Positions 1 through 8,365 of a stretch of 36,104 nt of DNA are shown one piece after another; position 1 is the first letter of the stretch; each line of letters starts with the position of its first letter. Position numbers and translations under genes: made by a program. Source of the stretch: Marinitoga hydrogenitolerans DSM 16785 (GTDB lineage Bacteria; Thermotogota; Thermotogae; Petrotogales; Petrotogaceae); assembly GCF_900129175.1 (NCBI RefSeq), contig NZ_FQUI01000022.1, forward strand, positions 1 to 36,104, read 5' to 3'. Below the pieces are notes generated by a model. That model saw only the letters and a program-made list of their open reading frames with translations, was not told the origin of the DNA and ran no database searches.

Positions 1-342
1 AAAAGACAAACAAAATAATAAAAGAAATGATAAACACAAAAGAAAAACTACCAGAAAAGATAGAAAAAGAAATACAGGAATTAAGAGGAATAATAGAAGA
101 AATAAAATCGGAACCAAAAAAAGAAGGAATAAATAAAGATAAAGTTAGAGAAAAAGAAGAGATAAAAGAAGAAGTAAAAGAGGAAATAAAAATAGGGATA
201 AACACAGAAGAAAAAGGAAAAAAAGTCAAAGAGATAAAAGAAAAGACAAACAAAATAATAAAAGAAATGATAAATACAAAAGAAAAACTACCAGAAAAGA
301 TAGAAAAAGAAATACAAGAATTAAGAGAAATAATAGAAGGAT
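1..342 (+). repeat. 240-bp in-frame repeat inside fliK
   Basis: Bases 1-102 recur at 241-342 with only a handful of substitutions (for example at 35, 77 and 88). The period of 240 bp equals exactly 80 codons. The repeated peptide includes KTNKIIKEMINTKEKLPEK. The first copy begins at the window edge, so further copies may lie upstream. The segment between the copies is Lys/Glu-rich filler without an obvious second-order repeat. Confidence 0.9.
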
Positions 343-1457
343 TAAAATTTGAAGTAGAGAAAAAAATTGAATTAAATAAAGAAACTACTATTTTTAGCGA
401 GATTCTTTATAAAACATCATTAAAAAATATAAAAGGTCTTTTTAGCAAAAATTATAACAATAAAGTTGTAAGAATAAAGTTCAATACTGGATTAGTAGGA
501 TATGTTGAAAACACAAAAGAAGATGCATTTAAACTATTTAAATTTAATGAAAAACTAAAAAGTAGAAGTAATAGTAAAATTTTTAGAAAAGAATTAGGAA
601 ATATAATTGAAAATAAAATAAGAAATTTTGAGAAAAATAGTAAAGGGGAAATGACATTATATTCTGATAAAAAATTTGATTTAATAATAGCAAAAAAGTT
701 TTCATCAGAACAAGTAAAGGATATTTATAGATATATGTCGAAAAATATAATGTCTAAACGAAAAAAAATAAAAAAAAGTATCAATAGTAAGGAAGAAATT
801 ATATTAAACAAAAAAAATGAGAATGTTAGTGCAAGAAAAATATTTAAGTATATAGATTCAATAATATATAAAATAAACAAATATAAAAATTCAAACAATT
901 TGCTAATTAACAATAATCAACAACTATTAAAAAATAAACCTGTGAATAAGTTTATAAGTAACATTAATTATTTAAATCCAACTGTAGTAATTAACAATCA
1001 GTATTTAAGTAATAATAATGCAAATATAAAAACAGTATCGCCGAAAGAGCTATTAATACAAATGCGTAATATAACAGAAAAAGTATATGATATTCCTAAA
1101 TATTTTGAAAGAACAGTTGTAAAAATAAATCCACCTGATTTAGGTAATCTTGAAATAACAATTATAAAATCACAAAGAAATATAAAAATAGAATTTAATT
1201 TAGAAAATGATGAAAATAAAAAGGAAATTGAAAAAAGGATGGAACCGTTAATTTCGAATTTAAAGGAAAAATATGAAAAAGTGGAATTTTCAGTAAAGTC
1301 TGAATTTAAAGATACAAATGAAGAATATCAAGAGAAAGATGAAGAAAATAAAAATCAAGCAAAAAATTATGATGAAGATTTATCAAAAGAAAATGAAAAA
1401 AGAAAAAACAGAAGAAAACAATTTTGGGAACTTCTAAGAGGTGAGGGTTATGATTAA
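1..1457 (+). CDS. fliK: Flagellar hook-length control protein FliK, 5'-partial
   Basis: FliK measures hook length and switches the flagellar export apparatus from hook to filament substrates. The C-terminal third carries the Flg_hook-type domain, with the signature PPDLGNLEITI followed by an amphipathic helix pair (around bases 1050-1330). The N-terminal part is extremely Lys/Glu/Ile-rich, predicted coiled coil, and contains an 80-residue repeat. The reading frame is open to the first base of the window with no stop. The residues before the first ATG (base 27) match the equivalent part of the second repeat, so that ATG is internal and the gene continues upstream. The stop codon overlaps the start of flgD. 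FliK N-termini are always variable and unstructured, but this Lys/Glu composition is unusual. Confidence is high for the C-terminal domain; full length is unknown. Confidence 0.85.
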   Translation, partial: KTNKIIKEMINTKEKLPEKIEKEIQELRGIIEEIKSEPKKEGINKDKVREKEEIKEEVKEEIKIGINTEEKGKKVKEIKEKTNKIIKEMINTKEKLPEKIEKEIQELREIIEGLKFEVEKKIELNKETTIFSEILYKTSLKNIKGLFSKNYNNKVVRIKFNTGLVGYVENTKEDAFKLFKFNEKLKSRSNSKIFRKELGNIIENKIRNFEKNSKGEMTLYSDKKFDLIIAKKFSSEQVKDIYRYMSKNIMSKRKKIKKSINSKEEIILNKKNENVSARKIFKYIDSIIYKINKYKNSNNLLINNNQQLLKNKPVNKFISNINYLNPTVVINNQYLSNNNANIKTVSPKELLIQMRNITEKVYDIPKYFERTVVKINPPDLGNLEITIIKSQRNIKIEFNLENDENKKEIEKRMEPLISNLKEKYEKVEFSVKSEFKDTNEEYQEKDEENKNQAKNYDEDLSKENEKRKNRRKQFWELLRGEGYD

Positions 1458-2106
1458 TGGTATTAACAATTTGAATTATTTTTCAACTCCTGTGCAAAAC
1501 AATGAACCTAAAAAGGAGTTAGATAAAGATGCATTTTTAAAAATATTAATGACACAATTAAAATATCAAGATCCTACAAATACAATGAATGATAAAGAAT
1601 TTATATCACAAATGTCACAACTATCATCAACTGAACAAATAATGAATATGAGTAAATCATTTCAAGAAATGGTTTCTTCACAAATGAATTTATTTAAAGT
1701 TCAAGCTTCTAATCTTATAGGTAAAACAGTAGTTGTGGAAAATAATAAAATTAATTTAACGGGTGGATTTTCAGATGCTGTTATTTATAATCTAGAAGAA
1801 CCAACAAAAGTATATGTAGATATATATGATGAAAAAAATAATCTGGTATTTACAAAAGATTTAGGTATTCAAGAGGAAGGAATGAAAACTTTTAATTGGG
1901 ATGGAGTGGGAATAAACGGGGTGAAATTACCAGATGGGGAATACAAATATGATGTATATACGTATAGAGATGGAAAAAAAGAAAAAATTGGGGGATTGGA
2001 TGGTGGAAAAGTTGATGCTGTACAATTTGAAGATAATCAATTTTATGTGTTAATTAACGGTCAAAAATATAGTACAGAAAAAATTATTGAAATATCAGAA
2101 ATATAA
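1450..2106 (+). CDS. flgD: Flagellar hook cap / hook assembly protein FlgD
   Basis: FlgD caps the growing hook and is needed for FlgE polymerisation. The N-terminal FlgD signature is clear: LDKDAFLKILMTQLKYQDP followed by a Gln/Ser/Met-rich helix (SQMSQLSSTEQ). A FlgD Ig-like domain follows, with the FNWDGVGINGVKLPDGEY segment typical of the family. The 218-residue length is normal. I chose ATG 1450 over the in-frame GTG at 1441 because a GAGGTG ribosome site (1438-1443) sits about 6 bases before 1450 and covers the GTG. The start overlaps the end of fliK by 8 bases, which suggests translational coupling. It lies directly upstream of flgE, its substrate. Confidence 0.93.
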   Translation: MINGINNLNYFSTPVQNNEPKKELDKDAFLKILMTQLKYQDPTNTMNDKEFISQMSQLSSTEQIMNMSKSFQEMVSSQMNLFKVQASNLIGKTVVVENNKINLTGGFSDAVIYNLEEPTKVYVDIYDEKNNLVFTKDLGIQEEGMKTFNWDGVGINGVKLPDGEYKYDVYTYRDGKKEKIGGLDGGKVDAVQFEDNQFYVLINGQKYSTEKIIEISEI

Positions 2107-2134
2107 AATAATATAAATTTAGGAGGAGATTATT

Positions 2135-4768
2135 ATGTTAAGAGCTATGTTTAGTGGTCAAAGTGGTTTGAAAAATTTCCAAACACAATTAGACGTAATA
2201 GGTAATAACATTTCAAATGTAAATACCGTAGGATATAAAACCTCCAGAGTTACATTTCAAAATACATTATCTCAAACATTATCAGAGAGTAGAGGAGCAA
2301 GTGGGCAATTTGGTGGAGTTAATGCAATACAAGTTGGCCTTGGTTCTAAAATAGCATCTATAGATAAAATAATGACACAAGGTTCACTTCAAAATACAGG
2401 TAATAAAACAGATATGGCAATAAAAGGAGAAGGTTTTTTTGTTTTATCAGATGGACTCTCAAAATATTTTTCAAGAGCTGGTAATTTCACATTGGATTCA
2501 GAAGGTCATTTTGTAAATCCTTCAAGTGGAATGAAATTGCAAGGATGGAATGCGAAGGTCACAGATACTGGAAAAAGATATATAGATTCTAATGAACCAA
2601 TACAAGATATAACAATTTCTCCAAATTTAGTTATGGAAGCAAGAGAAACGACATTCTTAAATTTGTCAGATAATTTAAATTCTGATGTTGGAATAAAGGA
2701 AACAACAATGACAATAAAATCATCATCTGGAGATGTTGTTCCGGTTAAATTTACATTTGAAAGAATAATGTCCGAACAATATAAGGATAGAATTGTATAC
2801 AGATGGCATGCAGAACCGGTGGATCCAAACAAAAACTATGAGTTGCTTGGTGGAAGTAATTACGGAGAAGTCGAGCTTGATGAAGTTGGAAATGTCCTAA
2901 GATGGTCTAATTATCCAGGTCATGTTGTTAGAGCAAATGCAACAAATGATTTTAATTCATCATTTCCTGCAGGTTCAAGAATAGATTTAGGTAAAAATGG
3001 GATTGATTGGCCATTACGAGCATATGGGGATATTTCTATTTCTGATAGTAATGGAGCGCCTGTTACTTTGGCGTCTCAAGATTCTGCGGCAACTCCGGGT
3101 GATAGTAGACCAGATATTTTAATATATAGAGACGCAACAAATCCAAATCAGGTAACAATACAGGTTTCTGATAATGCTGGTACTACATATACAGGTACAA
3201 TTACAACAGATGGTACATTTTATGATTTAAATAGATTATTTGCGCAAGGCGTTACATTAACAGATGCTGGAGGAAATGAAGTTACACTGAAAAATTTAAT
3301 TCTAGATTCAGGAGTTTCGGAATCTGTAGCGTTATTGCCAGTTGGCCAGGCAAATGCATTATCTGTAGAACTTTATCAAACAAGTTCTGATGATAAAACA
3401 GAATGGGGTCTTGATGGAATATATATGACAGATACAAAAGGAGAATTAATCCCAAAATATCAAGATGAAGATAATAGATTGCAATTAACAGATGGAACCA
3501 ATCAAAGAAATGTAAAGTTTTTAGGAGGTATATCTTTAAAAGATAGCCAAAACAATGAAGTGTTTTATGATCCGCGAGATATATCATTTAGTGTAGATGC
3601 AACTGGCAATGTTACAATAACTCTAAAAGTAGAAGAAAGCGGAACATTAAAAACTGTAACGTTTACAGATGCTGATGGTGATAATGCATCTGCTGATACA
3701 GTTGAAGAATTTAATTCTAAAATGGAGAGTGGTTGGAAATCAGCAGATGGAAAATATACAATTTCTGGACTTTCTGTTATTGAAGCAAATGCCACAGATA
3801 CGTTTGTGGATACGACTACAAATGCAAGTGGAGAAACAACAGAAGCAGGAACGGTTAGATATATTGCAGCAAAAAAAATAATTCAAACACCTGTTTCAGG
3901 AGAGTTGAGATTAATTGATACAGAAAATTCGCAAAATTATAAAATAGCTGAGTATGAAAACCCGAATGTTGTGATATCTACGAAGGTTTACGATTCACTT
4001 GGAAATGATTATGATATAAATATAAAATATTCAAAAATTTCTGATAATACATGGTATTGGAAGGCAGAAACAGTTGATGGACAACCATTATATAAAATAA
4101 CAGAAGATGGTACAACAACATCAGATCCTGCGGAGGGTGTAATAGCATTTGATGGTAAAGGTCAATATTTAACCTCAAGATGGAGATTGGATTCTGTTGG
4201 ATATGTTGATTATAATACTTCAGATAATAATAATGGTTCAATAGGTTTCTGGTTTGATCCGGCAAGCACAGGCGCATCACCTAATGAAAGAGTAGCTCCA
4301 GCATCTGTTGCTGCTGCAGGACCTGTAAAAGTGAATTTGAATATGTATGATTTAACACAATTTGCGGCTCCAAATTCAGTTAATATTGCTGATCAAGATG
4401 GAAATGCAAAAGGTGTATTGCAAAACTTTACAATAAATGATTTAGGCGAAGTTTTAGGAATATTTTCAAATGGAAAATCTGATTTAATAGCTCAAGTTGC
4501 AGTAGCAAAATTTACTAACCCTGGTGGGTTAATTGATATGGGAAATTCATTATTTACTCAAAGTGAGAATAGTGGTATTGCTAAAATAGGATCATTCGGA
4601 GAAGAAGGTGCGGGAACATTAGTATCAGGAGCGTTAGAAATGTCAAATGTTGATTTATCAGAGGAATTCACAAAAATGATTACGGCTCAAAGAGGATTCC
4701 AAGCTGCAGCAAGAGTGATTACAACATCAGATCAAATATTAACAGAACTTGTAAATCTCAAAAGATAA
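2135..4768 (+). CDS. flgE: Flagellar hook protein FlgE (long form)
   Basis: FlgE is the structural subunit of the flagellar hook. The N-terminal rod/hook motif is present (residues 1-38, including LDVIGNNISNVNTVGYK). So is the conserved early segment IKGEGFFVL and the C-terminal helix (SNVDLSEEFTKMITAQRGFQ) that forms the inner core of the hook. At 877 residues it is about twice the roughly 400 residues of enteric FlgE. The extra material lies in the middle (about residues 230-640), which is beta-rich with many Asp/Thr/Ser/Gly, as expected for surface-exposed D2/D3-type domains. No cysteine occurs in the protein, so the Cys-Lys lysinoalanine cross-link known from spirochaete hooks is not possible here. 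An AGGAGGA ribosome site precedes ATG 2135. Confidence 0.95.
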   Translation: MLRAMFSGQSGLKNFQTQLDVIGNNISNVNTVGYKTSRVTFQNTLSQTLSESRGASGQFGGVNAIQVGLGSKIASIDKIMTQGSLQNTGNKTDMAIKGEGFFVLSDGLSKYFSRAGNFTLDSEGHFVNPSSGMKLQGWNAKVTDTGKRYIDSNEPIQDITISPNLVMEARETTFLNLSDNLNSDVGIKETTMTIKSSSGDVVPVKFTFERIMSEQYKDRIVYRWHAEPVDPNKNYELLGGSNYGEVELDEVGNVLRWSNYPGHVVRANATNDFNSSFPAGSRIDLGKNGIDWPLRAYGDISISDSNGAPVTLASQDSAATPGDSRPDILIYRDATNPNQVTIQVSDNAGTTYTGTITTDGTFYDLNRLFAQGVTLTDAGGNEVTLKNLILDSGVSESVALLPVGQANALSVELYQTSSDDKTEWGLDGIYMTDTKGELIPKYQDEDNRLQLTDGTNQRNVKFLGGISLKDSQNNEVFYDPRDISFSVDATGNVTITLKVEESGTLKTVTFTDADGDNASADTVEEFNSKMESGWKSADGKYTISGLSVIEANATDTFVDTTTNASGETTEAGTVRYIAAKKIIQTPVSGELRLIDTENSQNYKIAEYENPNVVISTKVYDSLGNDYDINIKYSKISDNTWYWKAETVDGQPLYKITEDGTTTSDPAEGVIAFDGKGQYLTSRWRLDSVGYVDYNTSDNNNGSIGFWFDPASTGASPNERVAPASVAAAGPVKVNLNMYDLTQFAAPNSVNIADQDGNAKGVLQNFTINDLGEVLGIFSNGKSDLIAQVAVAKFTNPGGLIDMGNSLFTQSENSGIAKIGSFGEEGAGTLVSGALEMSNVDLSEEFTKMITAQRGFQAAARVITTSDQILTELVNLKR

Positions 4769-4844
4769 TAATTTATAGATTTCAAATTAATTCACATTAG
4801 AGAAAAATGATTATTTTGTAATATAATCACCGGAGGTGTGTTAT

Positions 4845-5048
4845 TTGATAAAAGTAACTAATTTGGGTGGTAAAGAATTTTACATAAATCCAGATATGAT
4901 TGAAAAAATGGAAGAAAGACCTGATACAACAATTATTTTAAATAACGGGCATATATATATTGTAAAAGAAAAAGTCGAAAAAGTAATTGAAGAAATAATA
5001 GAATTTAAAAGTAAAATATTTTCTGTTGATTTTCGAAGAGGTGATTAG
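4845..5048 (+). CDS. flbD: FlbD-family flagellar protein
   Basis: This small (67-residue) protein matches the FlbD family found between flgE and motA in many Gram-positive, spirochaete and Thermotogota flagellar operons. The pattern IKVTNLGGKEFYINPDMIE, then DTTIILNNG and YIVKEKV, is characteristic. The family's precise role is unclear; it is linked to motility and is distinct from the Caulobacter transcription factor also called FlbD. I chose the TTG at 4845 because GGAGGTG at 4832-4838 is 6 bases upstream and homologues start with MIK(L/V)T. The in-frame GTG at 4836 lies inside that ribosome site. The stop codon abuts the ATG of motA. Confidence 0.88.
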   Translation: MIKVTNLGGKEFYINPDMIEKMEERPDTTIILNNGHIYIVKEKVEKVIEEIIEFKSKIFSVDFRRGD

Positions 5049-5819
5049 ATGGATATTTCGACGTTAGCTGGTCTTGGATTAGCAATGGCAGCGATAGTAT
5101 TAGGAGCTATTTCTGATATTGGATCATTAGTAGATATACCATCATTTTTTATAACTGTTGTCGGATCAATTGGCGGTATGTTTATTGCAAATCCAAAAGA
5201 TGTATCATTTAAGTTTTTTTCTGCAATAATGAAAGGGATTCAAGAACCTACAATTGATACAGTAGAAACCTTAAAAACATTATATTCATTTGCAGAAAAA
5301 GCACGTAGAGAAGGATTGATATCATTAGAAGCAGATCTTGAAAATTTAGATAATGAATTTATGAAAGATGGATTAAGAGCAGCAGTAGATGGAACTGATC
5401 CGGAAGAAATTAGAAAAATACTTGAAATAAAAATGGAGTTATTTGAAGAAGAAGAAGGGAAATGGTCGGGTGTTTTAAATACATGGGGATCGTTGGCACC
5501 TGCATATGGTATGATAGGTACATTAATTGGATTGATTTTGATGTTAAAAACATTGAATGATCCTACAACTATTGGTCCTAAAATGGCTATAGCTCTTATA
5601 ACTACATTATATGGAGCTTTTGTTGCAAATATTTTTACTATACCGATTGCGGAAAAAATTGGGAGAAGAACTAAGTTGCAGGTAAATATGTTAAGAATGA
5701 TAACCGAAGGAATACTTTCAATAGTTTCAGGAGAAAATCCAAGGCTTATGGAAGAAAAGTTAAAAGCATTTTTATCTCCAGCAGATAAGCAAAAATATGA
5801 GTCCGAAAAAGAAGGGTGA
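5049..5819 (+). CDS. motA: Flagellar motor stator protein MotA
   Basis: MotA forms, with MotB, the ion-conducting stator of the flagellar motor in the inner membrane. The 256-residue length and four membrane segments fit: two near the N-terminus (about residues 5-50) and two near residues 145-205. The cytoplasmic loop carries the conserved charged segment EKARREGLISLE, which contacts FliG. The LAPAYGMIGTLIGLI and LYGAFVANIFTIPIAEKI segments in transmembrane regions 3 and 4 are family signatures. The ATG follows the flbD stop without a gap. The neighbour motB starts 5 bases after the stop, as in nearly all motAB pairs. Whether protons or sodium are used cannot be decided from this sequence alone. 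Confidence 0.95.
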   Translation: MDISTLAGLGLAMAAIVLGAISDIGSLVDIPSFFITVVGSIGGMFIANPKDVSFKFFSAIMKGIQEPTIDTVETLKTLYSFAEKARREGLISLEADLENLDNEFMKDGLRAAVDGTDPEEIRKILEIKMELFEEEEGKWSGVLNTWGSLAPAYGMIGTLIGLILMLKTLNDPTTIGPKMAIALITTLYGAFVANIFTIPIAEKIGRRTKLQVNMLRMITEGILSIVSGENPRLMEEKLKAFLSPADKQKYESEKEG

Positions 5820-5824
5820 TTTGA

Positions 5825-6706
5825 ATGGCTAATAAATGTAAAAAAGATGAAGGACCACCACCACCAGCTGCATGGCTTGCAACATTTAGCGATTTAAATT
5901 CATTATTGATGACATTTTTTGTTATGTTGTTTTCTATGTCGTCAATATCGCCTGGTAAATTCCAACAAGCTGCTATAAGTTTTAGAAGTCCATTTAGTGG
6001 AACTCCACCTAGTGTATTAACTGGTGGTAGAAGTTTGTCTGAGGAGAGTTTAATAACATCTAATCCAGGGATAAGGGTTGAACTTTTTAGACTTCAAGAT
6101 AATCCAAAGTATAAAGGAAGAATCACAATAGAAGAAAATGATAAAGGTACTATAATTAAAATGCAGGATATGGCTTTTTTTGAACCTGGAAGTGCACGTT
6201 TAACGGCGGATGCAAAAGAATTGTTATATAAATTGGGTATAATATTAATAGAACACTCGAATAATGCTATTGAAATATATGGATTTACCGATGATAGACC
6301 ACCTTCAAACACATCTATTTATCCTTCGAATTGGCATTTAGGAGCGGCAAGAGCAGCAAGTGTTGCGAAGTTTTATGCTGATGAAATGAAACAAAAAAGA
6401 ATATTGGAAAGATTGGCCGAAGTAAAAGAAGGAAAATTTGATCCGGAATATTATTATAATGCAGGGAGATTCTTTCCTATAGCAGTGGGAGATAAAGAAA
6501 TAAAAAAAGATATAGACAATCTAAAGTCTAATATAGAAGCTCAGAAACTAAAGTTAAAAGAAGATTTTGAACAGGGGAAAATAAATATTTCTAATATGAA
6601 GTTAGAAGAAAAAAAATTAGATGATAAGTATAAAAATGAATTAGAAACATTAAGAAATAGATATAGAAGGATTGATCTATTAATATTAAGGCAGCGGTTA
6701 AGATAG
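5825..6706 (+). CDS. motB: Flagellar motor stator protein MotB, with an insert in the OmpA-like domain
   Basis: MotB anchors the stator to peptidoglycan and supplies the ion-binding aspartate. The N-terminus has the Pro-rich PPPPAAW segment and a single membrane helix with the essential Asp (D23 in TFSDLNSLLMTFF). The periplasmic OmpA/MotB domain begins near residue 118 and includes IEIYGFTDDRPP and YPSNWHLGAARA. After GRFFPIAVGD the usual short loop before the final NRR-V-E-I-like strand is replaced by about 50 highly charged residues predicted as coiled coil (about 225-273). The protein then closes with RNRYRRIDLLILR. At 293 residues it is somewhat long for the family. Its ribosome site (GAAGGGTGA) overlaps the motA stop. 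Confidence 0.93.
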   Translation: MANKCKKDEGPPPPAAWLATFSDLNSLLMTFFVMLFSMSSISPGKFQQAAISFRSPFSGTPPSVLTGGRSLSEESLITSNPGIRVELFRLQDNPKYKGRITIEENDKGTIIKMQDMAFFEPGSARLTADAKELLYKLGIILIEHSNNAIEIYGFTDDRPPSNTSIYPSNWHLGAARAASVAKFYADEMKQKRILERLAEVKEGKFDPEYYYNAGRFFPIAVGDKEIKKDIDNLKSNIEAQKLKLKEDFEQGKINISNMKLEEKKLDDKYKNELETLRNRYRRIDLLILRQRLR

Positions 6707-6720
6707 TGAGGTGAAATTTA

Positions 6721-7263
6721 ATGGCTGATGAAGAAATTCAGGAAGGTCAGGAAGAAGGTAAAAAAGGTCCGAATATTTTATTGCTATTAATAATTGCTAT
6801 TGTTGTATCAGTTGTTTTATCAGTTGGAGGAGCATTTTTTTTGATAAACATATTAGGAAAAAATATAGTTCAACAAGCACAACAACAAGCACAGCAACAA
6901 GCACAAGGAGTACAACAAGCTCCGCAAATAGGTTTAGCTGAAATCATTAGAGAAGGTCATCAAAGACAATTTATGCTTAAAGGTGGAAATGAAATTGCTA
7001 TAGTAAATGCTTTACAGGTGAAAGTAGGTAGTGATGATTGTCGAGCAGCTATTGCTGAATATAATGTTGAAATATTAGAAGCTATAGGGTTAATATTTAT
7101 TACAAAAACACGTGAAGATTTAACCACTGTTGAGGGAAGAGAAATATTAAAAAATCAAATAAAAAATGCTATTAATGAAATTACAGGGTTTGTAGGAGAA
7201 AAAGAAAAATTTGGTGTAATTCAAGTTATAATAGATATTGTTGTTATTACATCTGCTTATTAA
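6721..7263 (+). CDS. fliL: Flagellar basal body-associated protein FliL
   Basis: FliL surrounds the stator at the basal body and supports motor torque. This 180-residue protein has a charged cytoplasmic N-terminus, one membrane helix (about residues 18-43) and a Gln/Ala-rich linker built from repeated QQAQ units (about 51-67). A periplasmic domain follows with the FliL pattern ending in EKFGVIQVIIDIVV. Lys-Asn-Gln-Ile around KNQIKNAINEI matches the family's C-terminal helix. It lies between motB and fliM, its standard place in Thermotogota, Bacillota and spirochaetes. The ribosome site GAGGTGA is upstream of ATG 6721. Confidence 0.9.
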   Translation: MADEEIQEGQEEGKKGPNILLLLIIAIVVSVVLSVGGAFFLINILGKNIVQQAQQQAQQQAQGVQQAPQIGLAEIIREGHQRQFMLKGGNEIAIVNALQVKVGSDDCRAAIAEYNVEILEAIGLIFITKTREDLTTVEGREILKNQIKNAINEITGFVGEKEKFGVIQVIIDIVVITSAY

Positions 7264-7280
7264 AAAGGTGGTGAAGATAT

Positions 7281-8309
7281 ATGCCTCCAGAAAATGAAAC
7301 ATTGTCACAAGAGGAAATAGATGCGTTATTGCATGCTATGGAGGCAGGGTCGTTAGCTGTTTCCAATGTAAGTGAAGAAGAAGATATTATGGCCAATGTT
7401 AGGGAATATAATTTCCGAAGGCCTATGAAGTTCTCAAAAGAACAATTGAGAACTTTACAACTTATTCATGAAAATTATGCAAGGGATGTATCCACATATT
7501 TATCTTCACGTGCAAGATCATATGTAAATGTAACTTTTGCAAGTGTTGATCAAATAACATTTAGTGAATTTCAACAATCTTTGACAAGTCCGACATTTAT
7601 ATCTGTTTTTTCTACTGATATATTACCTGGAAGTGCGGTATTTCAAATGGGATTGGATATAGGATATGTTTTAGTCGATAAATTATTAGGCGGGCCAGGT
7701 ATTCCTCTTGAAACATTAAGAACACCCACTGAATTAGAATTAGCAATATTAAGGAAAGAAGGATTATCTTTAATTAAAGCTTTAAGTAAAGCATGGGCAA
7801 CAATAGTTCCATTTGATACAATACTTGAAAAAACAGAATTTAATCCGCAATTTGTTCAAATTGCGGCACCAAATGAAATGACAGTTTTAATTACATTATC
7901 TATTAACTTTAGAGATATACAGGGCTTTATTAATGTTTGTTGGCCATCTTCTCTTTTAGAACCGATTAATGAAAAATTGACCACCAGATTGTGGTCACCT
8001 GATAGAAAAACCACGCAAAAACAGATTGAAAAATTAAAAAATTCAGTATTAATGACAAAAGCAGAAGTGAAAGCAATATTAGGCGAGACTACAATTCAAT
8101 TAGGTGATTTAGTCAATATAGATGTCGGAGATGTGTTGCGTTTGAACTCATTTAATGATGAGCCGATAAATGTAACCGTTCAAGACACACCTGTTTTTAA
8201 AGGTACTCCAGGTGTTCATAAAGGTCATTACGCTATTAAAATTGAAAAAGAAGATCCTGAATTGTTAGAAAAGGTTTTAGTTGAAAGATATTTAGAAAGT
8301 CTTCAATGA
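7281..8309 (+). CDS. fliM: Flagellar motor switch protein FliM
   Basis: FliM is the switch-complex subunit that binds phosphorylated CheY and links FliG to FliN/FliY. The N-terminal CheY-binding peptide LSQEEIDALL is at residues 8-17. The middle CheC-like domain includes the GGPG loop (LVDKLLGGPGIP), which in the family binds FliG. A C-terminal SpoA/FliN-like domain ends near residue 325 (DVLRLNSFNDEPINVTV). The 342-residue length is normal. The ribosome site AAGGTGGTGA precedes ATG 7281. The gene is followed after 56 bases by fliY, the other switch protein. Confidence 0.95.
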   Translation: MPPENETLSQEEIDALLHAMEAGSLAVSNVSEEEDIMANVREYNFRRPMKFSKEQLRTLQLIHENYARDVSTYLSSRARSYVNVTFASVDQITFSEFQQSLTSPTFISVFSTDILPGSAVFQMGLDIGYVLVDKLLGGPGIPLETLRTPTELELAILRKEGLSLIKALSKAWATIVPFDTILEKTEFNPQFVQIAAPNEMTVLITLSINFRDIQGFINVCWPSSLLEPINEKLTTRLWSPDRKTTQKQIEKLKNSVLMTKAEVKAILGETTIQLGDLVNIDVGDVLRLNSFNDEPINVTVQDTPVFKGTPGVHKGHYAIKIEKEDPELLEKVLVERYLESLQ

Positions 8310-8334
8310 AAAAACGTATAAAATAAAAAGCATG

Positions 8335-8349
8335 GAAGACATTGTCTTC
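8335..8349 (+). promoter_or_regulatory. Small hairpin just upstream of the fliY ribosome site
   Basis: GAAGAC, a 3-base loop ATT, and GTCTTC form a perfect 6-bp stem. It ends 3 bases before the GGAGGTG ribosome site (8353-8359) of fliY. It could tune fliY translation or mark an mRNA processing site. It is short, so chance is possible. Confidence 0.35.
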
Positions 8350-8365
8350 ACTGGAGGTGTATCGC

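Noticed and set aside
725-913. Minus-strand hydrophobic ORF of 62 codons opposite fliK
   Set aside because: It is the antisense of a Lys/Asn-rich coding region, without a ribosome site. Similar shadows occur throughout and were left out.
3669-3881. Out-of-frame ORF within flgE
   Set aside because: The FlgE frame is continuous across this region with family-typical composition. The alternative is Gln/Leu/Lys noise.
4822-4827. Perfect TATAAT just upstream of flbD
   Set aside because: Transcription would start inside the flbD ribosome site, and no -35 or TG extension is present. Chance in AT-rich DNA is more likely.
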